A DNA stretch of 64,000 nucleotides from Apricaphanius iberus (lineage: Eukaryota; Chordata; Actinopteri; Cyprinodontiformes; Aphaniidae). The position numbers and the translations under genes were made by a program. The stretch is taken from assembly GCA_028564705.1 (NCBI GenBank), contig JAPXFQ010002919.1, forward strand, positions 1,550,001-1,614,000, given 5' to 3'. Shown here piece after piece: positions 24,465 through 36,865 of this stretch (position 1 is its first letter; each line of letters begins with the position of its first letter). The notes below the pieces were generated by a model. It made no database searches. It saw nothing but the letters and a program-made list of their open reading frames with translations, and was not told the DNA's origin.

Positions 24465-24817
24465 ACCTCCAGGCCTGGCTTTAGAGAGGGGCCCTGGTGA
24501 ACCATGTCTGGGCAAGACAAAGTCCATTAGTGATGATCATTATAGGGGTTTTCAGGCTGCGCTTTGTCTGATCCCTCACGTAGGACCAGTTTGCCATGAT
24601 TGACCCTACCAGGGATGGAATGCTCCAGACAATTTAACTCCTAGAATCATTTGGACACTAAAACCCCTCACCACGATAAGGTGGCAGCCAAGGGAGGGGA
24701 GGACTTCAAGTATCTGGGGGTCTTGTTCACGAATAGGAAAAAAAGAGATTGATAAGCAGATTGGTAAGGCGTCTGAAGTTATGTGGGCCCTGTAACAGTC
24801 TGCTGTGATGAACAGAG
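24465..24817 (+). pseudogene. LINE reverse-transcriptase tail, upstream part
   Basis: From about 24690 the plus strand reads EDFKYLGVLFTN and then, after a frameshift and stops, EIDKQIGKASEVMWAL. This is the C-terminal part of a non-LTR retrotransposon RT of the type often annotated in fish, where FKYLGVLF is diagnostic. The preceding 24465-24690 matches the non-coding spacer seen with that family, including a CACCACGATAAGGTGGC block. The coding part is interrupted at 24818 by a DNA transposon and continues at 26466. Confidence 0.7.
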
Positions 24818-26465
24818 GCCGTTTCTCAATACCTACGTAAGTATGCAAGTATGTTCTTGTGTGCATGGTGGGTACATACTGTCAGGAGTTGCTGTCTCGG
24901 GTGAGGAACAGACCCAGGCGCAGACGTTGAATAGAGGTAACTGATGATTTAATTGGGAGACAACAAAACAATAACTAAAGACTTCAATGATACGGCCAGG
25001 AATAAGGCGCACGCCAGAACTTAAATAGTGGAAGGAAAACAAAAGAGACAAGGTGAGTCTGATCTCACAGGGGCAGTCACTGAACTAATAATTAGGCAGA
25101 GCCTTGCAGGCTCTGACACATATGGCAAGCACAGTTGAAAGTCCCTTCTTCAGGTACACAGTACGGTACTTCTGCAATTAGAATAAAGCGTACTTGGTTG
25201 ATGTCACTGCTCAGCTACGATCATTCCAGAATTTAAATAAATTGACCAGTTTTACTTGGGAATTGGAGTCAAATATTAAAAAAGAGGACAAAGTATTGAT
25301 ACAAAACAGTCAACCTGTAAAATAAGGGGCTTAGGTTTTCATTACTCATTATAAAAGGCTCTACTAATTAAATGCTTGTTTACCACCTCATATTACTTTC
25401 AGGCTTTTTAGTGAAACATGATTGTTTACTAGAATGAAAATTCTTGCTTCCTTCATAAGACTGTTTGTTTTAAATTATTAATTGCCTAAATTGACATAAT
25501 TCATGATGACCAGCTTTAGAGGTATACAGTTAACTGATTAATTAGATTATAGTTTGTGCTGGATACAAGTGCTAATAATTTAAGGTATTTAATATTTTAC
25601 CAACCTGGGTCAGTGTTCAGGTAAACTTATATCAGATATCTAAAACATAAATAGACAAATTGTTTTTAGTAAAGGTTTTTTATTAGAATGGCACAAATCA
25701 ACCAAAACGTTCAGGAAATTTATACTGTGACTAACTAGTCAAAAGCAAATATTTATATATTTTTTAAAACTTTAGAGAAGGTGAGGATACTGAGGAAGAT
25801 GATCCAGTACAGGGGTAAAGAAGACCACTCTAAGTTTTTAGGAAGTCAAATCAGAGCGTGAACTCTGGTCTCTCCCCCTGCAGAGCTGAATGCATAAAAC
25901 AAAGCACAAAGAGAGTTTATTCTCCACTGATCCAATCTCAGGGAAATTTTTACAGTGCTGTGTTTGATCATTGACGGGTACTGTGATAAAATAATTGTAT
26001 TACTATGAATTTACATGCCAAAATGGTTTAATAAACTTTGATGACACAGTTTAATAAAATACCAACATAAACTAAACAAGTATCACAAATACCAGACAAA
26101 AATATATTGTATTTTCAGATACTTACAGTTATCTGTCACATTTTCTAATATCAAACCCTTTATATCTGACTTTTAGCTGCTACTTACAGATCAAATGTCA
26201 CAGGGTCAGGCTGCGGTGAGCAGTGAAAACACACTCCGACCGCCTGCTGAGCCTGCAGCTCCCGCCACCTATCTGCAGTGCTGAGCTGCTCCCAAAACGC
26301 CAGAAAAATGTTTAAAATAGGCAGAGCGAGAACACTTCCGGGAATGTTGAGCGTACTTGCCTTGATGCGTACTTAAGAACTGGAACATTATTTGAACCGC
26401 TAATGATGACATTTCTGAAGTACGCTAGTACACAATTCCACAAGAGTACGCATATTGACAAACGG
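24818..26465. mobile_element. DNA transposon inserted into the LINE
   Basis: The left end GCCGTTTCTCAATAC (24818 on) and the reverse complement of the right end (CCGTTTGTCAATATGCG, ending 26465) form inverted repeats followed by GTACT-rich sub-repeats on both sides. LINE coding sequence stops at the left edge and resumes at the right edge, which fixes the element limits to within a few bases. The target-site duplication cannot be read because the target is an AGAG run. No transposase frame survives. It contains a nested LTR-like unit at 24880-25118. Confidence 0.65.
24880..25118. mobile_element. LTR-like 239-bp insertion
   Basis: The unit begins TGTCAGGAG and ends CTCTGACA, the TG...CA ends of an LTR. 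It is flanked by CATAC (24875-24879) and CATAT (25119-25123), a 5-bp duplication with one mismatch. It lies inside the DNA transposon. It may be a solo LTR or a small LTR-derived repeat; no internal region is present. Confidence 0.5.
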
Positions 26466-26760
26466 AGAGAGAGCTGAGTCTACATGCAAAGCTCTCGATT
26501 TATTGGTTGATTTACGTTCCTACCCTTATCCATGGTCACAAACTCTTGGTGGTGACAATAAGAACGAGATCACGGATACAAGTGGCCAAAATGAGTTCCC
26601 GCCATAGGCTGGCTGGGCTTTGCCTTAGAGATTGGGTTAGAAGCTAAGTCATCCAGAGGGGGCTCAGAATAGAGCCAATGCTCTTTCACATCGAGAGGAG
26701 CCAGTTGAGATGGATGGATGGATGGATGGATGGATGGATGGATGGATGGATGGATGGACC
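26466..26760 (+). pseudogene. LINE reverse-transcriptase tail, downstream part
   Basis: Resumes the protein broken at 24817 with ELSLHAKLSIYWLIYVPTL, then [33 protein letters not shown] and, after one TAA stop, [16 protein letters not shown]. These are successive conserved blocks at the C-terminal end of a fish non-LTR RT. A single stop over about 85 codons suggests moderate age. The frame runs into the (GGAT)n tract. Confidence 0.75.
26709..26758. repeat. (GGAT)n microsatellite
   Basis: About twelve uninterrupted GGAT tetranucleotides at the end of the LINE coding remnant, where it would encode a WMDG repeat. Confidence 0.95.
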
Positions 26761-27289
26761 AGAATGTCATTCAAAGTTGCATTTGCCTCTCTAAGACTAG
26801 GAGTATAGTAGCATTCTCCCTATTTGTGCTAGCTTTGCTCTATCAAAGCATCTTCCTTACTGCCCCAGAAAAGTCCTGATTAATAGCCCACAGCACCCTC
26901 TGCTGGTTTTCTTGGGTTAATACATTAAATAGTTGCAACTTCATTTACATAGGGGTTGTAATCTGTCTGGGCCTGCTTATACCAGGTGTCAATGAGCTGA
27001 GCTTGACTGGCAAGAAAGCTCATCTGACCTAAAACCCACATAGATTCTGTGGGATGATGTCGAAAGGCAAAATAATTCAGATGAGCTGAAGGCCACTATG
27101 AAACCATTCTGGATTCTTATTAGCAACTTAGTAGAGCCACTGCCTTATTGCCTATTCTAAAAGCCCAACCAGGTATTGAACATGTAGGCTGTTCATGCCT
27201 TGGATGTCCTTTAATATACCTTTCAAAAGACTGAAATCTCCCTGTGACCCTTCAATGACTAGCGGCATAGACAATGTATGGATAGATGG

Positions 27290-27420
27290 ACGTAAGCCAT
27301 AACCATCAAAATTAACAGAAATAATGTTAAATATTAAATGTTAAATATCACTTTGTGTACTTCATGTTTCATGTTTTTAACTGAATTACTAAAGTAAAAC
27401 TTCTTGATGCATTTTTCAGA
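27290..27420 (+). repeat. Fragment of AT-rich dispersed repeat
   Basis: AACCATCAAAATTAACAGAA, ATATCACTTTGTGTACTTC and AACTGAATTACTAAAGTAAA match, in order, the family seen at 46905-47170 and 19957-20030. A TTAAATATTAAATG duplication is internal. Confidence 0.5.
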
Positions 27421-29039
27421 CACATATTTAAAAAACATTCATAGTATGAAGCTTTTGAGTTCTTCTTTTGAATACTTTGTATTCGTTTCACATATGGCGG
27501 CAATATGTCCAGGGAAATATCATTCATGCTATAGGTCACCTCCTAGTAATTCTGACAAAGCTTGGATCTCTTATTTTTCCCACGAGTTTAATTTGATTTA
27601 ATAATTTTATTGTCTTCACAAGAGCCTTGATATTTTTAACATTCAGAGGTATTTTGATACAATGGGGAAAAGGTGTAGGGGGAAGTTATTTTTTCGGTCT
27701 GGTGAAAGTAGGAGGAAGTTCTATTTAATTGGGTTTTGATGTGCCCTGTTGTCATGGCACCCAGATCCCAACCTTACACATTAACTTGTGTTTGTGTCTA
27801 TAAACATGTGTAAAACAGAAAAAGTGATAGGGAGAAGAGCATAAGGAGGAATAAAGACATAAATATGAGCAGATGGGAAACAAGGCAGGAGGTGGGGGGT
27901 GGGTGATATTCTGACACTTCAAGAGATCTTCAGAAAGGAGCATTTACTCATGATGTGCTAGCGTTTTGAGAAATAAAAATGCTTGACTATTAGTGACAAC
28001 TTGCTCCTGCTACAGCTGGCTAAGTGACCACGGATGTCTTCACCAGTTGCCAGTGACGTCCCAGCCAAGAGGTTTTGTGCATGTGTAATGAAGGAACACA
28101 ATGTCCATCTGTATCTCGGTCTGCTTTGATGTGGCATGTGCTCTATCTTGACTGATTGCAACGGTCAAGTGTATCAGACCACAGCAAAGCAAGACACGTG
28201 CAGGATTCATCTGTGTTCAATGGGAATTACATATACTGCAAAACTCACCACATTTCATAATGAGCAACAGGCTGCGGGGAAAAAACTGTTTGGATGCTAT
28301 GAATTAATTAATTGCTTTTAGAAATGGCAAATTAAGTGTTTGAATACCAGCAATTTGTCAGTAATCTTTGTTCAGTTTAGAGATTATAATAATTATAAAA
28401 CTGAACACAGATACAGCGTTGGTCAGTTTACAGACAATCTTAGCTGCCATAAGTGTTAAATCTATTTTGTGATTTTAATTATGTTTTCTTTTTCCATGAA
28501 GGAATAATGATAAAGCAGGCTACTCAACTTTAAGCATTTTTACTGTAGGGTTGCAATGGTACATGCATTTGGATTTGCCGGTAAGGCCCTCTCAGTTCAG
28601 TAACAGTTGTTTTCTACCAGAACACATTCAGAATTTTCTGCAGTGCAACTTAAAAAAAAATACCAAAACGAAACAGAAATGACTCACAGCTATCACTAAA
28701 CTCCACTGTTTGGGAAAATGTATTGTTCCTACTACTGTACTACCACTACTGTAGAAAAAGAGAGATATCCGTTTGTGAGTGAATGCATGTTTCAATAGCA
28801 ATTAAGTACATAACATGCTGTGCAGTGAACTAAAATACTCACCTGTAACAATGTCAAGCTGAATATAAACATCTCTGATAGTAGAGAAAAAACAGCTGAC
28901 TTCAAAATGGCTACCAGAAGCAATAATTGGACCATATTGGATTATTTCCTTATTTTATTTAAAATGCAAAGTATTGTTAAAACATTTCTAAACAGAATTG
29001 GTGACCTACGGGGGTATTAATGAAACAGCACCACTCAGA
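27421..29039. other. Gene-free stretch
   Basis: No supported gene or repeat. Open frames of 60-67 residues lack domains. Confidence 0.4.
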
Positions 29040-29430
29040 ATCACAGAATATGATGGTCACAAAAAATTTGTAACACCAGCAAGGTAGTTGGAACGGATTC
29101 CGGAGATGCTGGTGCGCACGGGTGGCATCTGTAGCTGGCTTGACACATCGAGGAATCTGGAAAGGTGCTTGGAAGGCCTGACAGCCAATCGGGCCCTCCT
29201 GGAGAGCGGTAGTAGTGGCTTGTGAGCAACAGTCATCCCGGCAAGCGGAAGCCCTTTTTGGAAAATGGAAGACATCAGCCAGACCCTTCAGGAGAGTTGT
29301 AGTAGAGGCTCATGGACGGCGATGACGACGGAGGCTGTAGGACTGTCGTGCAGAAGGGAGGAGCGCCTCGTAACTCTGTAGTCCGACGCCAGGAAAACAA
29401 AAGGCCAATAGGGTACCCAGGTGAGTCCTC
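29040..29430. repeat. GC-rich block with internal ~110-bp duplication
   Basis: A GC-rich island in AT-rich surroundings. GAGAGCGGTAGTAGTGGCTTG (about 29200) and GAGAGTTGTAGTAGAGGCTC (about 29291) are diverged direct repeats, each preceded by CTCCTGGA or CTTCAGGA. It could be part of an interspersed or minisatellite-like repeat. Short open frames on the minus strand overlap each other and are not convincing. Confidence 0.4.
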
Positions 29431-31155
29431 CACTGGGAACGAGTCTTCAGGTGCTTGCAGTGATTAATAAGTAAATATGATGGATGTGATTACAACTGAA
29501 ACAGGGTTATCATTTTATCCAGGTGTTGGAGCTGCCTTTAGAGCTTCAAAGGCTCATCTTTAACAATACATTAGACATTGAACCCCACAAACACTGCTCA
29601 TCAGTCTATAAATCAGAACATATTCTTTGGATATTGGTTGTGGCCCATATAAAATGACATTATATATCCATTCATCCTAAAAAGGACCGGAGTGAGATGA
29701 CAAGGATTGTGCCTGTAAACACCAATATTGACATGGAGAGCTCTAAAGCTGCAGCTTAAGTTTGCACAGGAGAGTCAGTCCATTAAGCCAAATAAACACA
29801 CAGAGGGGAAACACTTTTTGTTTGAGGATTCCATTTGTCACTTTTATTACTCTGACATTCTTTATGATTTGGGGGTTTTCTAAAATATTTTCTCTTAGTT
29901 TATTTATGTAGTACCACTTTACAATAATTGTAATCTCAAGACAATTTATAGGACAAATATGTCAAATTCCTGTAAAAATATAGAAGAATTGACCCCAAAT
30001 TTAATGTAATTCAATTTTCTTATTTGAATGAATGTATGAATTGTTGTGTCACACACATCCATCGGGTGGTGCTAATCTGCATTCAAGCTCCACATGAGAA
30101 GAACAAACCCAAATCCCACAGGAAGTGGGGGAAGGGGGGCAGAATCTATATAAGGAGCCATTCTGGCTTTGATTCTTCCTTCTTCAAAGCAGCCCTTGGC
30201 CGAAACCCTGATGAAACAACCCCATTGTTTACCCCTCAAAACCTGCTGAAACCTTCCCTGAGTTATAGACTGCCGCGAGATGAACGGGTGCTGAAACCCG
30301 CATACAAGGGGACCTGAACCAGCCAAATCTGCATTAATTCGCCACCACAGAACTGATAAGAGTTGGTGACCGTGCACAAGTAAGCTGCCAAAATGTACTG
30401 TTCATTTAAGGAAAGTTGGAGCTGATAGCTGTTTAGCCAAATCGGAGGACGAGCTACCTGCGTCTCCAAAAGCAATCAGGTTCACTAACTAGCTACTAAC
30501 TAGCGGCTAACAATAGCTGCGTTCGATAAAGTCTGTCTGGGCAGAGGTTAGATTAGTTTAGATTAACTAAGATTTAAAGGTTGTGTTTTTACTGTGATTG
30601 GTTACTGTGAGTAGCCTAATATTTTATCTTCTGGTTGGGTAAAGACAGCCAGTCAGCCTGTGGGTTTAACCAGTGTTTTAAAAGATTTCCCCGACAAAGA
30701 GTCGTTTTAAATCCTGCAATTTCAGTTACTCAATCCAACAGGAGTTTTCCCTTTCTTTGTTTAATGTTTAACAAATGTATTGTAGTGGCTCCAAACAGCA
30801 CCACATGGGTTACCCATGAGCTACATGTTAAGATATGACCACATGTTTGAATAGCAGTAATTTTCCAAGGGTTAATTAGTTTCCATCCAGATAATTTTCA
30901 AACAAAACATTTCTTAATCCAGAGAATGTTTTATTTTCCCTACATTGTTTATTGTTTTAGACACAATTAGTAAACTAATTTAGCTTTCATTCCAGCATTT
31001 GAAATATAAGCCTGGGTCAGATTCCTCCAGAACTGACATCAGAATTTATGGTTTCTATTTTTATTGCATATTTATCCATTCATTATTCTTTTATTTCGGT
31101 TATTAATTTATTTTCATCAGTAGTGTGTTTTTTACTAGTTTGAGTGATACATTTT
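29431..31155. other. Gene-free stretch
   Basis: Apart from the TATA-containing unit at 30090-30330, no coding or repeat feature is supported. The open frames over 30024-30475 overlap on both strands without domains. Confidence 0.35.
30090..30330 (+). promoter_or_regulatory. TATA-box-containing unit, possible LTR or promoter
   Basis: TATATAAGG lies at 30148-30156, followed after about 30 bp by a pyrimidine-rich TTCTTCCTTCTTC. Downstream GC content is higher than in the surroundings. This is the architecture of a core promoter, for example a retroelement U3/R boundary, but no LTR ends, polyadenylation signal or gene could be linked to it. Confidence 0.25.
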
Positions 31156-31159
31156 TTTT

Positions 31160-31465
31160 CCTTAATTTTAATTTTTGTAAATAAACTTTTGTATTTTGGA
31201 AAGTCACTATTTGTCTATTATTCAGCATACATAGATAGAGGCAAGGTTTATGTTCAACACACGTCTAGAACAAACTTTTTCTTGTTTATTCACCTCAGCC
31301 TTATCTGGGCAGGTGCTAAACTACTAGAGACGGATATATATTTGGCTATTCATATAGTTCCTGACTTGTCAGGTGGTGCCCCATTTATAATAATTTTCCA
31401 TAAATTATTAATACTATTGATTGCCATAGGCAATCATTTAACTATCCATAGCCAAAAAGCTGCAA
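31160..31465 (-). repeat. ~300-bp unnamed repeat, copy 1
   Basis: The reverse complement of this segment matches 50570-50880. Shared blocks are TTTGGCTAT, the palindrome-like GATTGC...GCAATC, ATTAATAATTTA, GGGGCACCACCTGA, GTCAGGAACTATAT, ATAGCCAAATA and, further on, GACTTTCCAAAATACAA. TTTGGCTAT and ATAGCCAAA bracket about 130 bp as short inverted repeats. Here GATTGCCATAGGCAATC is a perfect palindrome apart from its 3-bp centre. No coding frame is shared between the copies, so this is a mobile-element part of unknown type. Confidence 0.7.
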
Positions 31466-34400
31466 TCTTCTAAATACACAACAGAATGATAAATGAATGA
31501 ATACTTAATTATTTTTTATATCTAACTTGATAGTTGTTTTTTTTTCATTTCACTTCATATTTTTCATTTTTATAATTCAGTGGTAATATTATGGATTTTC
31601 TTAAATAAAAGGAATGAGAGAGGATTCCTTCAGCAGTTTTAGGAGGTTTTAATCACAGACTTGTTGGTTAAGAAAGGAGGACAGCATTACACAGAAACAT
31701 ATACATACTGACCTGCTATCCAACTTTAGACTAAGACCATTTTAGATTCAGTAGTCCTAAGAGCTATCAACATCACATCAGATACATTTTTCAGGATGGG
31801 AACATTACACTTGCTGGCTATGTTGGCTAGATAGAGAAAGGCATAATCTTGCTAATGTCAAAGTGCCCTTAGATATCTGACTATTTCTTTGCCAAACCGG
31901 GATGTAGCAGCAGAAATCAGTACAATTGACCTGGCCTAGGATCATACAGGGTCATATGATCAGATTGGTTACCATATAACAAAGAAAGAGCACACCGTAA
32001 CTATCAGTATTCAAGAATACACAGAGCAGATAATTCTAATTTGTATATTTTCCATAACAGTAGAAAGTCTGAATTAATTTATTTTAAAAAAATGCCAAAT
32101 ACTGTCTAATGAAATTAGCAATTATGGCTAAAGGACCAATCAGTGAATCTAATTGGAAGACAGTTGTCACTCCAAATCCTCAGCCAACTGATTTTATGTG
32201 TTTCTAAGACAAATTAAATTAATGTGATTAACACTGATTAAATATTTAACAGAGAAAGTTATTATATTGATTAACCAACATTTAAAACATTTATGGCTTT
32301 TGTTCTGAGCTATTTTATTATTTTATTCACAGTTTGGTCCCTCAATTATCACAGTTTTAGAGGTCTTATAGATTCTTCCTAAGTCTTACATATAAAAGGT
32401 GCTCCATCCAAAGAGGGATGTCCTGACTAGGTGTCACCAAAACCAATCATCAATACAGCCCATTTTGTTTTCTAGAATCACCTAAACAACCAGAGGCTGA
32501 ATAAGCACATCCCTATAAAATGTCACCATTGGCCAAATCTGGGTGGGGAATTAAAAAAAAAAATATGAATGAGTCCTGTATTATGTCTAGAACAAAAATA
32601 AGTGACTTTAATGACTGACTGTAATCCATTATAGTATTATAATGAAAAATGAAAATTCAAACATATCTGAGAAAAGCCAGTTTTGGATGGCACCATATTA
32701 TTCTAAATAATTTCAGCAAGGGACAATTTAAGTTGTTGTTCAGGACTATCCCATGCTTTTGTATCAAAATCCTCCAGTATTATCTAAAGCTGTCTAAAAC
32801 TTTCATCCTGTTTATCCATCAAGCTTCTTAGCAGCTGGTGTTCAGAGTTTAGCAGACAGAGGAGCTGAATGGAGAGATATGTTATAAAATATTTTTTTCT
32901 ATCAAGCTGTTGTTTCTCGTCTTTTAAAATTTCATAACAGGCCCCTAACAGACACATATCCATGGTTCATGGTTACATTAACTGGTACAAGGTTCCATAT
33001 ATTGATCTTGATTTTAAAATAGCCAGTGAAGAAATATTGTTCCACTAAAATGAAATAGTTGGAAAATGAAACCTATCAAAATTAAGAAAAAAAGGAAGTA
33101 AAACACTGTTGTAATGTTGTATGTTACTAACAAGTTCCAAAAAAACGATGCAACCATTCCAGTAAAAATTTCAACAAATGTGTAGTTATACAACAGATCT
33201 GGCCCAGCTTTGTGCTGAGGGACGTTTTATTGTATTCCATTATATATCTAGACATATTTTCCTTTATTTCCAACAGGAACACATCCACTGTCCTGACCAC
33301 ATTTACTGCCTGTCTCACTTTTTCCCAGGCGGAGTTTTTTTTTTTTTTATTGGTTCCCCCCCAGAGCTGATAGAACCAAACAGCGACGTTCAGTACAAAT
33401 TAAATTGATGTTATTTGTTCAAAGAAGTTAAGGATTTCCACAGAAGTTAATAACAGGAAATGAAATTATACTTTGCCATATTTTTTTATGTCTGAAATAT
33501 AACAGCTCAGTGCTGGGGGTGTAGATAGGTAAGAGAGGGCAAAGCTATCTACTTTTTCATTGCCCCAACCATGTTTCATCTAGGTGTCAGTGAAATTCTT
33601 TTTTTTGCTCTCTTGGCCATTATCTTCAGGAAGAACAAAAAGACTCAATGCATCTAACAGATGATGTAGTGTTACCAAATAGGGTTATTTGAAGGCGTTT
33701 CTGTTTGCAAATGACTGTGAACGGGCACGAGCACCTAGGTATGCACATATGGGATTCATTAACAGATCACTGCGGAGGAGCATGCGTACAAGTGGCCACT
33801 GCATTTGATAAATCCGACTTCTGACTTCATCCGAGCATTCTAAATTTCATTCATAGGACAATTTCTACAAATATTTGAGAAATGGAGCCCAGGTCTGCCA
33901 GTTCTGAGGTTTTATTTTTAAAAAGCATTCAAAACGGCAACAGCAATAAGGTTACTCAGAGTAACTTTATCGTTTTTAAAATAATTTGTTGAGCCAGTGG
34001 GTGCTAAAATTACCGTTTACAGGGTGAATGAACATTCTCCCAGCCCTCTCCGCTCCTGGGGAGAATGCTGGTGATATGTGAGTCATGAACAAATTGTTCA
34101 GTATTCGAGAATCACTTTACTGACTAATGAATTATGATTCAAAATGACAAATGACTCATTCACTGACCTATTACTGTTAGAAAACTAATTTCATTAGTAG
34201 AAATATATCCAGCTTATAAATAAAATTGTGGAGAAGCCAACAGTTTCTTAACAAAAAAAATTCTGCTCTGGGCTGGAAGAAAAAACCCTGATCACAAAGC
34301 TCACATCACAATATCATTAGTTCGTGGTACCATTGCTATGCTAACACACTAACAGCATATTTGATCAGAGTTGCCAACTGTCTCTGACAGAAAGTAGCTG

Positions 34401-36552
34401 AAGTTAAGCCAGAAAGTCGCAAGACGTCGCCAGATTACGTCACATGCTCATTTGCATGGAATTACAGCATCACGTCACTCTGACGTGATTTTTGCCTAAA
34501 GAATACAGTTGAGAAAAGGGAAATGGTAACACGTTTATAAGATATCAAATTATAACTTGACATCCAATACATTTTAAGCTAATTTTCTTGTTCTGAAAAG
34601 AAAAAAATAAATAACCATAAAATGAATAATCATAAAAAAATATAAAAAAATATAAAAATGAAAGCGCTGCAAAAATGGGGTAAATTGAGTCTCACAGCAT
34701 TCAGTCCTACACTGTTACACATTTATTGTGATTACTTGCTGTTTCTCATATCTTTTTTGTTGAATATCGTTTCAAAGAAAATCCCGGGTTAATCACCTAA
34801 AATACAGCGCAGAAACTCAAACAACTGTTGGAGACGAGTGCGTGTCTTGCATGCAAATATCGTCTCCTTTATAAACTTTAAAAGTTATATTATTTCCCTA
34901 TCTGCAGTGGAAAATTATTCACTTTTTTTTCAACAACCTCCAAATAATATTGAAGGAGGAACAGAGGTTGTTTCCACAGGGCAGCCTGCCTTGAACTGCA
35001 TGAGGTGATTAAAAAAATCACAGTCTATTATTTTTATAATAGCAGGTGTCTTATTAATCATTTTCTTCAGAGAAATGAAAAGCCATGCATGATGACTACC
35101 AAGCAAAACCCAGATTTTAATTTATTTTTTAAGTTATTATGTAAAGCCACTGCTCTTTAGCTGACTGTGCACTGAAAAAAAGGCTTTCCTTTTACCCCGA
35201 AGCATAGATTTTTCTCAGTTTGAGTGAAAAACTCGCTAGTCTAGATGTAAAGCGATTGATAAGCTTAAATATTGAGTTTCCATGGCTTGCTAATTAGCAA
35301 CAGCAGCCTTACCCCAAAAACACTCAGCAACTTTCACTTGCTATTATTGTCAACTAATAGAAAGAGAACCAAATGGCGAACAGGATAGGCTTTATTTCCC
35401 CTAAAGAATTAAGAGTGTATCCTATGGGAATATCCATGCCCATTCATCTTTAATGTATCGCTCAACTTGTGCTCTGAAGGCCCTGAGGACTGACATTGTA
35501 GAACAGACAGAATAGAATAAGAATGTGACATGGAAAGAGAGAATTTAGAAGAAGGAAAATAAGGGAACACAGGGGCAGCTTACTGGGGAATAGAAGTATA
35601 GTGTGAATGATTGATGAGAAGGCAGGGCAGTTGGGGTGCGTTCACAAAGTAATAAAATTGATTAATGCAACTATTTTCTCTCCCTGTAGATCAAATTGCT
35701 GTAATGGTTAGTGAAGGGTCTGGTTTTAGGAATTTTTAAGTCTATTATCTGACCATCTTTCATTGCCCTCTTGAGTCCCTGCATCACATTCCCTGTTTTA
35801 TTTATTTTTATTTTTTGTCTTTTTAAAATCTGTACAACAGTTCAGATTTTTCTGTTGCCAGATTGTCAGCGGTCTTTTATCTCCCCATGTGTATCTAATT
35901 ATTGCTCATTTAATTTGTTGTGATTGATTCACTCTGTCCCAAACATCAGCATTCATCTCCCATGCCATAGCCCCCACCCCAATGTTTGAACACCAGATGT
36001 ATTCCTACAAAATCAGCTTCATTCACACTGTATCGTGATTACCCTTTTCACCCTAATGTCATCCTTTTTCTCACCCCCATCACGTGCTTGTGTTTTTGTG
36101 CTAAAGTCAGAGTGACCCCTGTTGGTTGGGAAGACACCTGCAGGCAATAATAACATCTTTCTTCTCTCTTGAGGACATCAAGCGTGAAATCAGTCTGGCA
36201 TTGGCTACACCGTGACAGACCCTTAGTCTTGGGGCTATATTCGCCCCCTGCTCTCTGTCTCCACTTTGGAAGCAGCACCAGTCAGCAGGTGGGGTTGGTC
36301 TCTTAGCTTCATAAGTCTCAGTAGAGTTTCCTTTGTTCTTTAAAGAAATATTCCACATCTGACAGAGTTTTTAAAAAGGTCAAGATCATGTAGGAGGCTC
36401 ACAGTGAATCTTTATAAATCACTGTAGATTGGGTGGAAAAGTAGTTTATAATTGTTTTTTTTTTTAAAGCCCTCAGTCTTTTTTCTATGGTTTCATAGAT
36501 ACAAATTAATAGTTTCAAGCCATGCGTATTACAAGCACTTAAAAATACATAT
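31466..36552. other. Gene-free AT-rich stretch
   Basis: Five kilobases with no supported gene. Notable only are the CRE-like palindrome at 34469-34489 and a weaker hairpin (CATTCTCCCA with TGGGGAGAATG) at 34033-34067. Confidence 0.4.
34469..34489. promoter_or_regulatory. CRE-like palindrome next to an octamer motif
   Basis: ATCACGTCA, a CTC spacer, then TGACGTGAT form a perfect 9-bp-arm inverted repeat containing CRE/E-box-type cores (TGACGTGA). About 15 bp upstream is ATTTGCAT, the reverse octamer motif, and a further TTACGTCAC lies about 30 bp upstream. The cluster sits in a slightly GC-richer patch without a gene. Factor binding is inferred from motif shape only. Confidence 0.4.
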
Positions 36553-36702
36553 TGTTAGGGGTTTTAACCCACACACAAAGACGAGGAAGACACAGAAGGC
36601 TGCGTTAGACACCTTTGCAACGGGGGAGAGGTCAAGGCCAGAGCTCGACCGGGCTCTGTCCTTTGAAAAGTTATTTTATTAGACAATGAGGTGGAGCTAT
36701 AG

Positions 36703-36757
36703 CAAGATTAACATATTATTAACATATCAGATTAACATATCAGATTAACAATATCAG
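36703..36757. repeat. Short tandem repeat (CAGATTAACATAT)
   Basis: Three to four imperfect copies of AGATTAACATATC in a row, immediately beside the CArG-type boxes. Confidence 0.75.
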
Positions 36758-36764
36758 AGCCAGA

Positions 36765-36865
36765 CTACCATATTTGGTAGAGTTTATGGCAGGGACAGTC
36801 TCAACCATATATGGTTGGGTTTATAGAAGGTTTAAAACAGGTACAGCATCTACCATAATTGGTAG
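36765..36865. promoter_or_regulatory. Three palindromic CArG-type boxes
   Basis: CTACCATATTTGGTAG (36765-36780), CAACCATATATGGTTG (36802-36817) and CTACCATAATTGGTAG (36850-36865) each contain CC(A/T)6GG, the consensus for SRF/MADS-box binding. Each is a 16-bp palindrome or nearly so. Spacing is 37 and 48 bp start to start. The flanking GAGTTTAT/GGGTTTAT/GAGTTGAT words show that the boxes arose by duplication of a larger unit. Binding is inferred from the consensus. Confidence 0.6.

Noticed and set aside
30024..30475. Overlapping 97- and 101-codon frames on both strands
   Set aside because: No domain, no codon bias that I can see, and mutually antisense.
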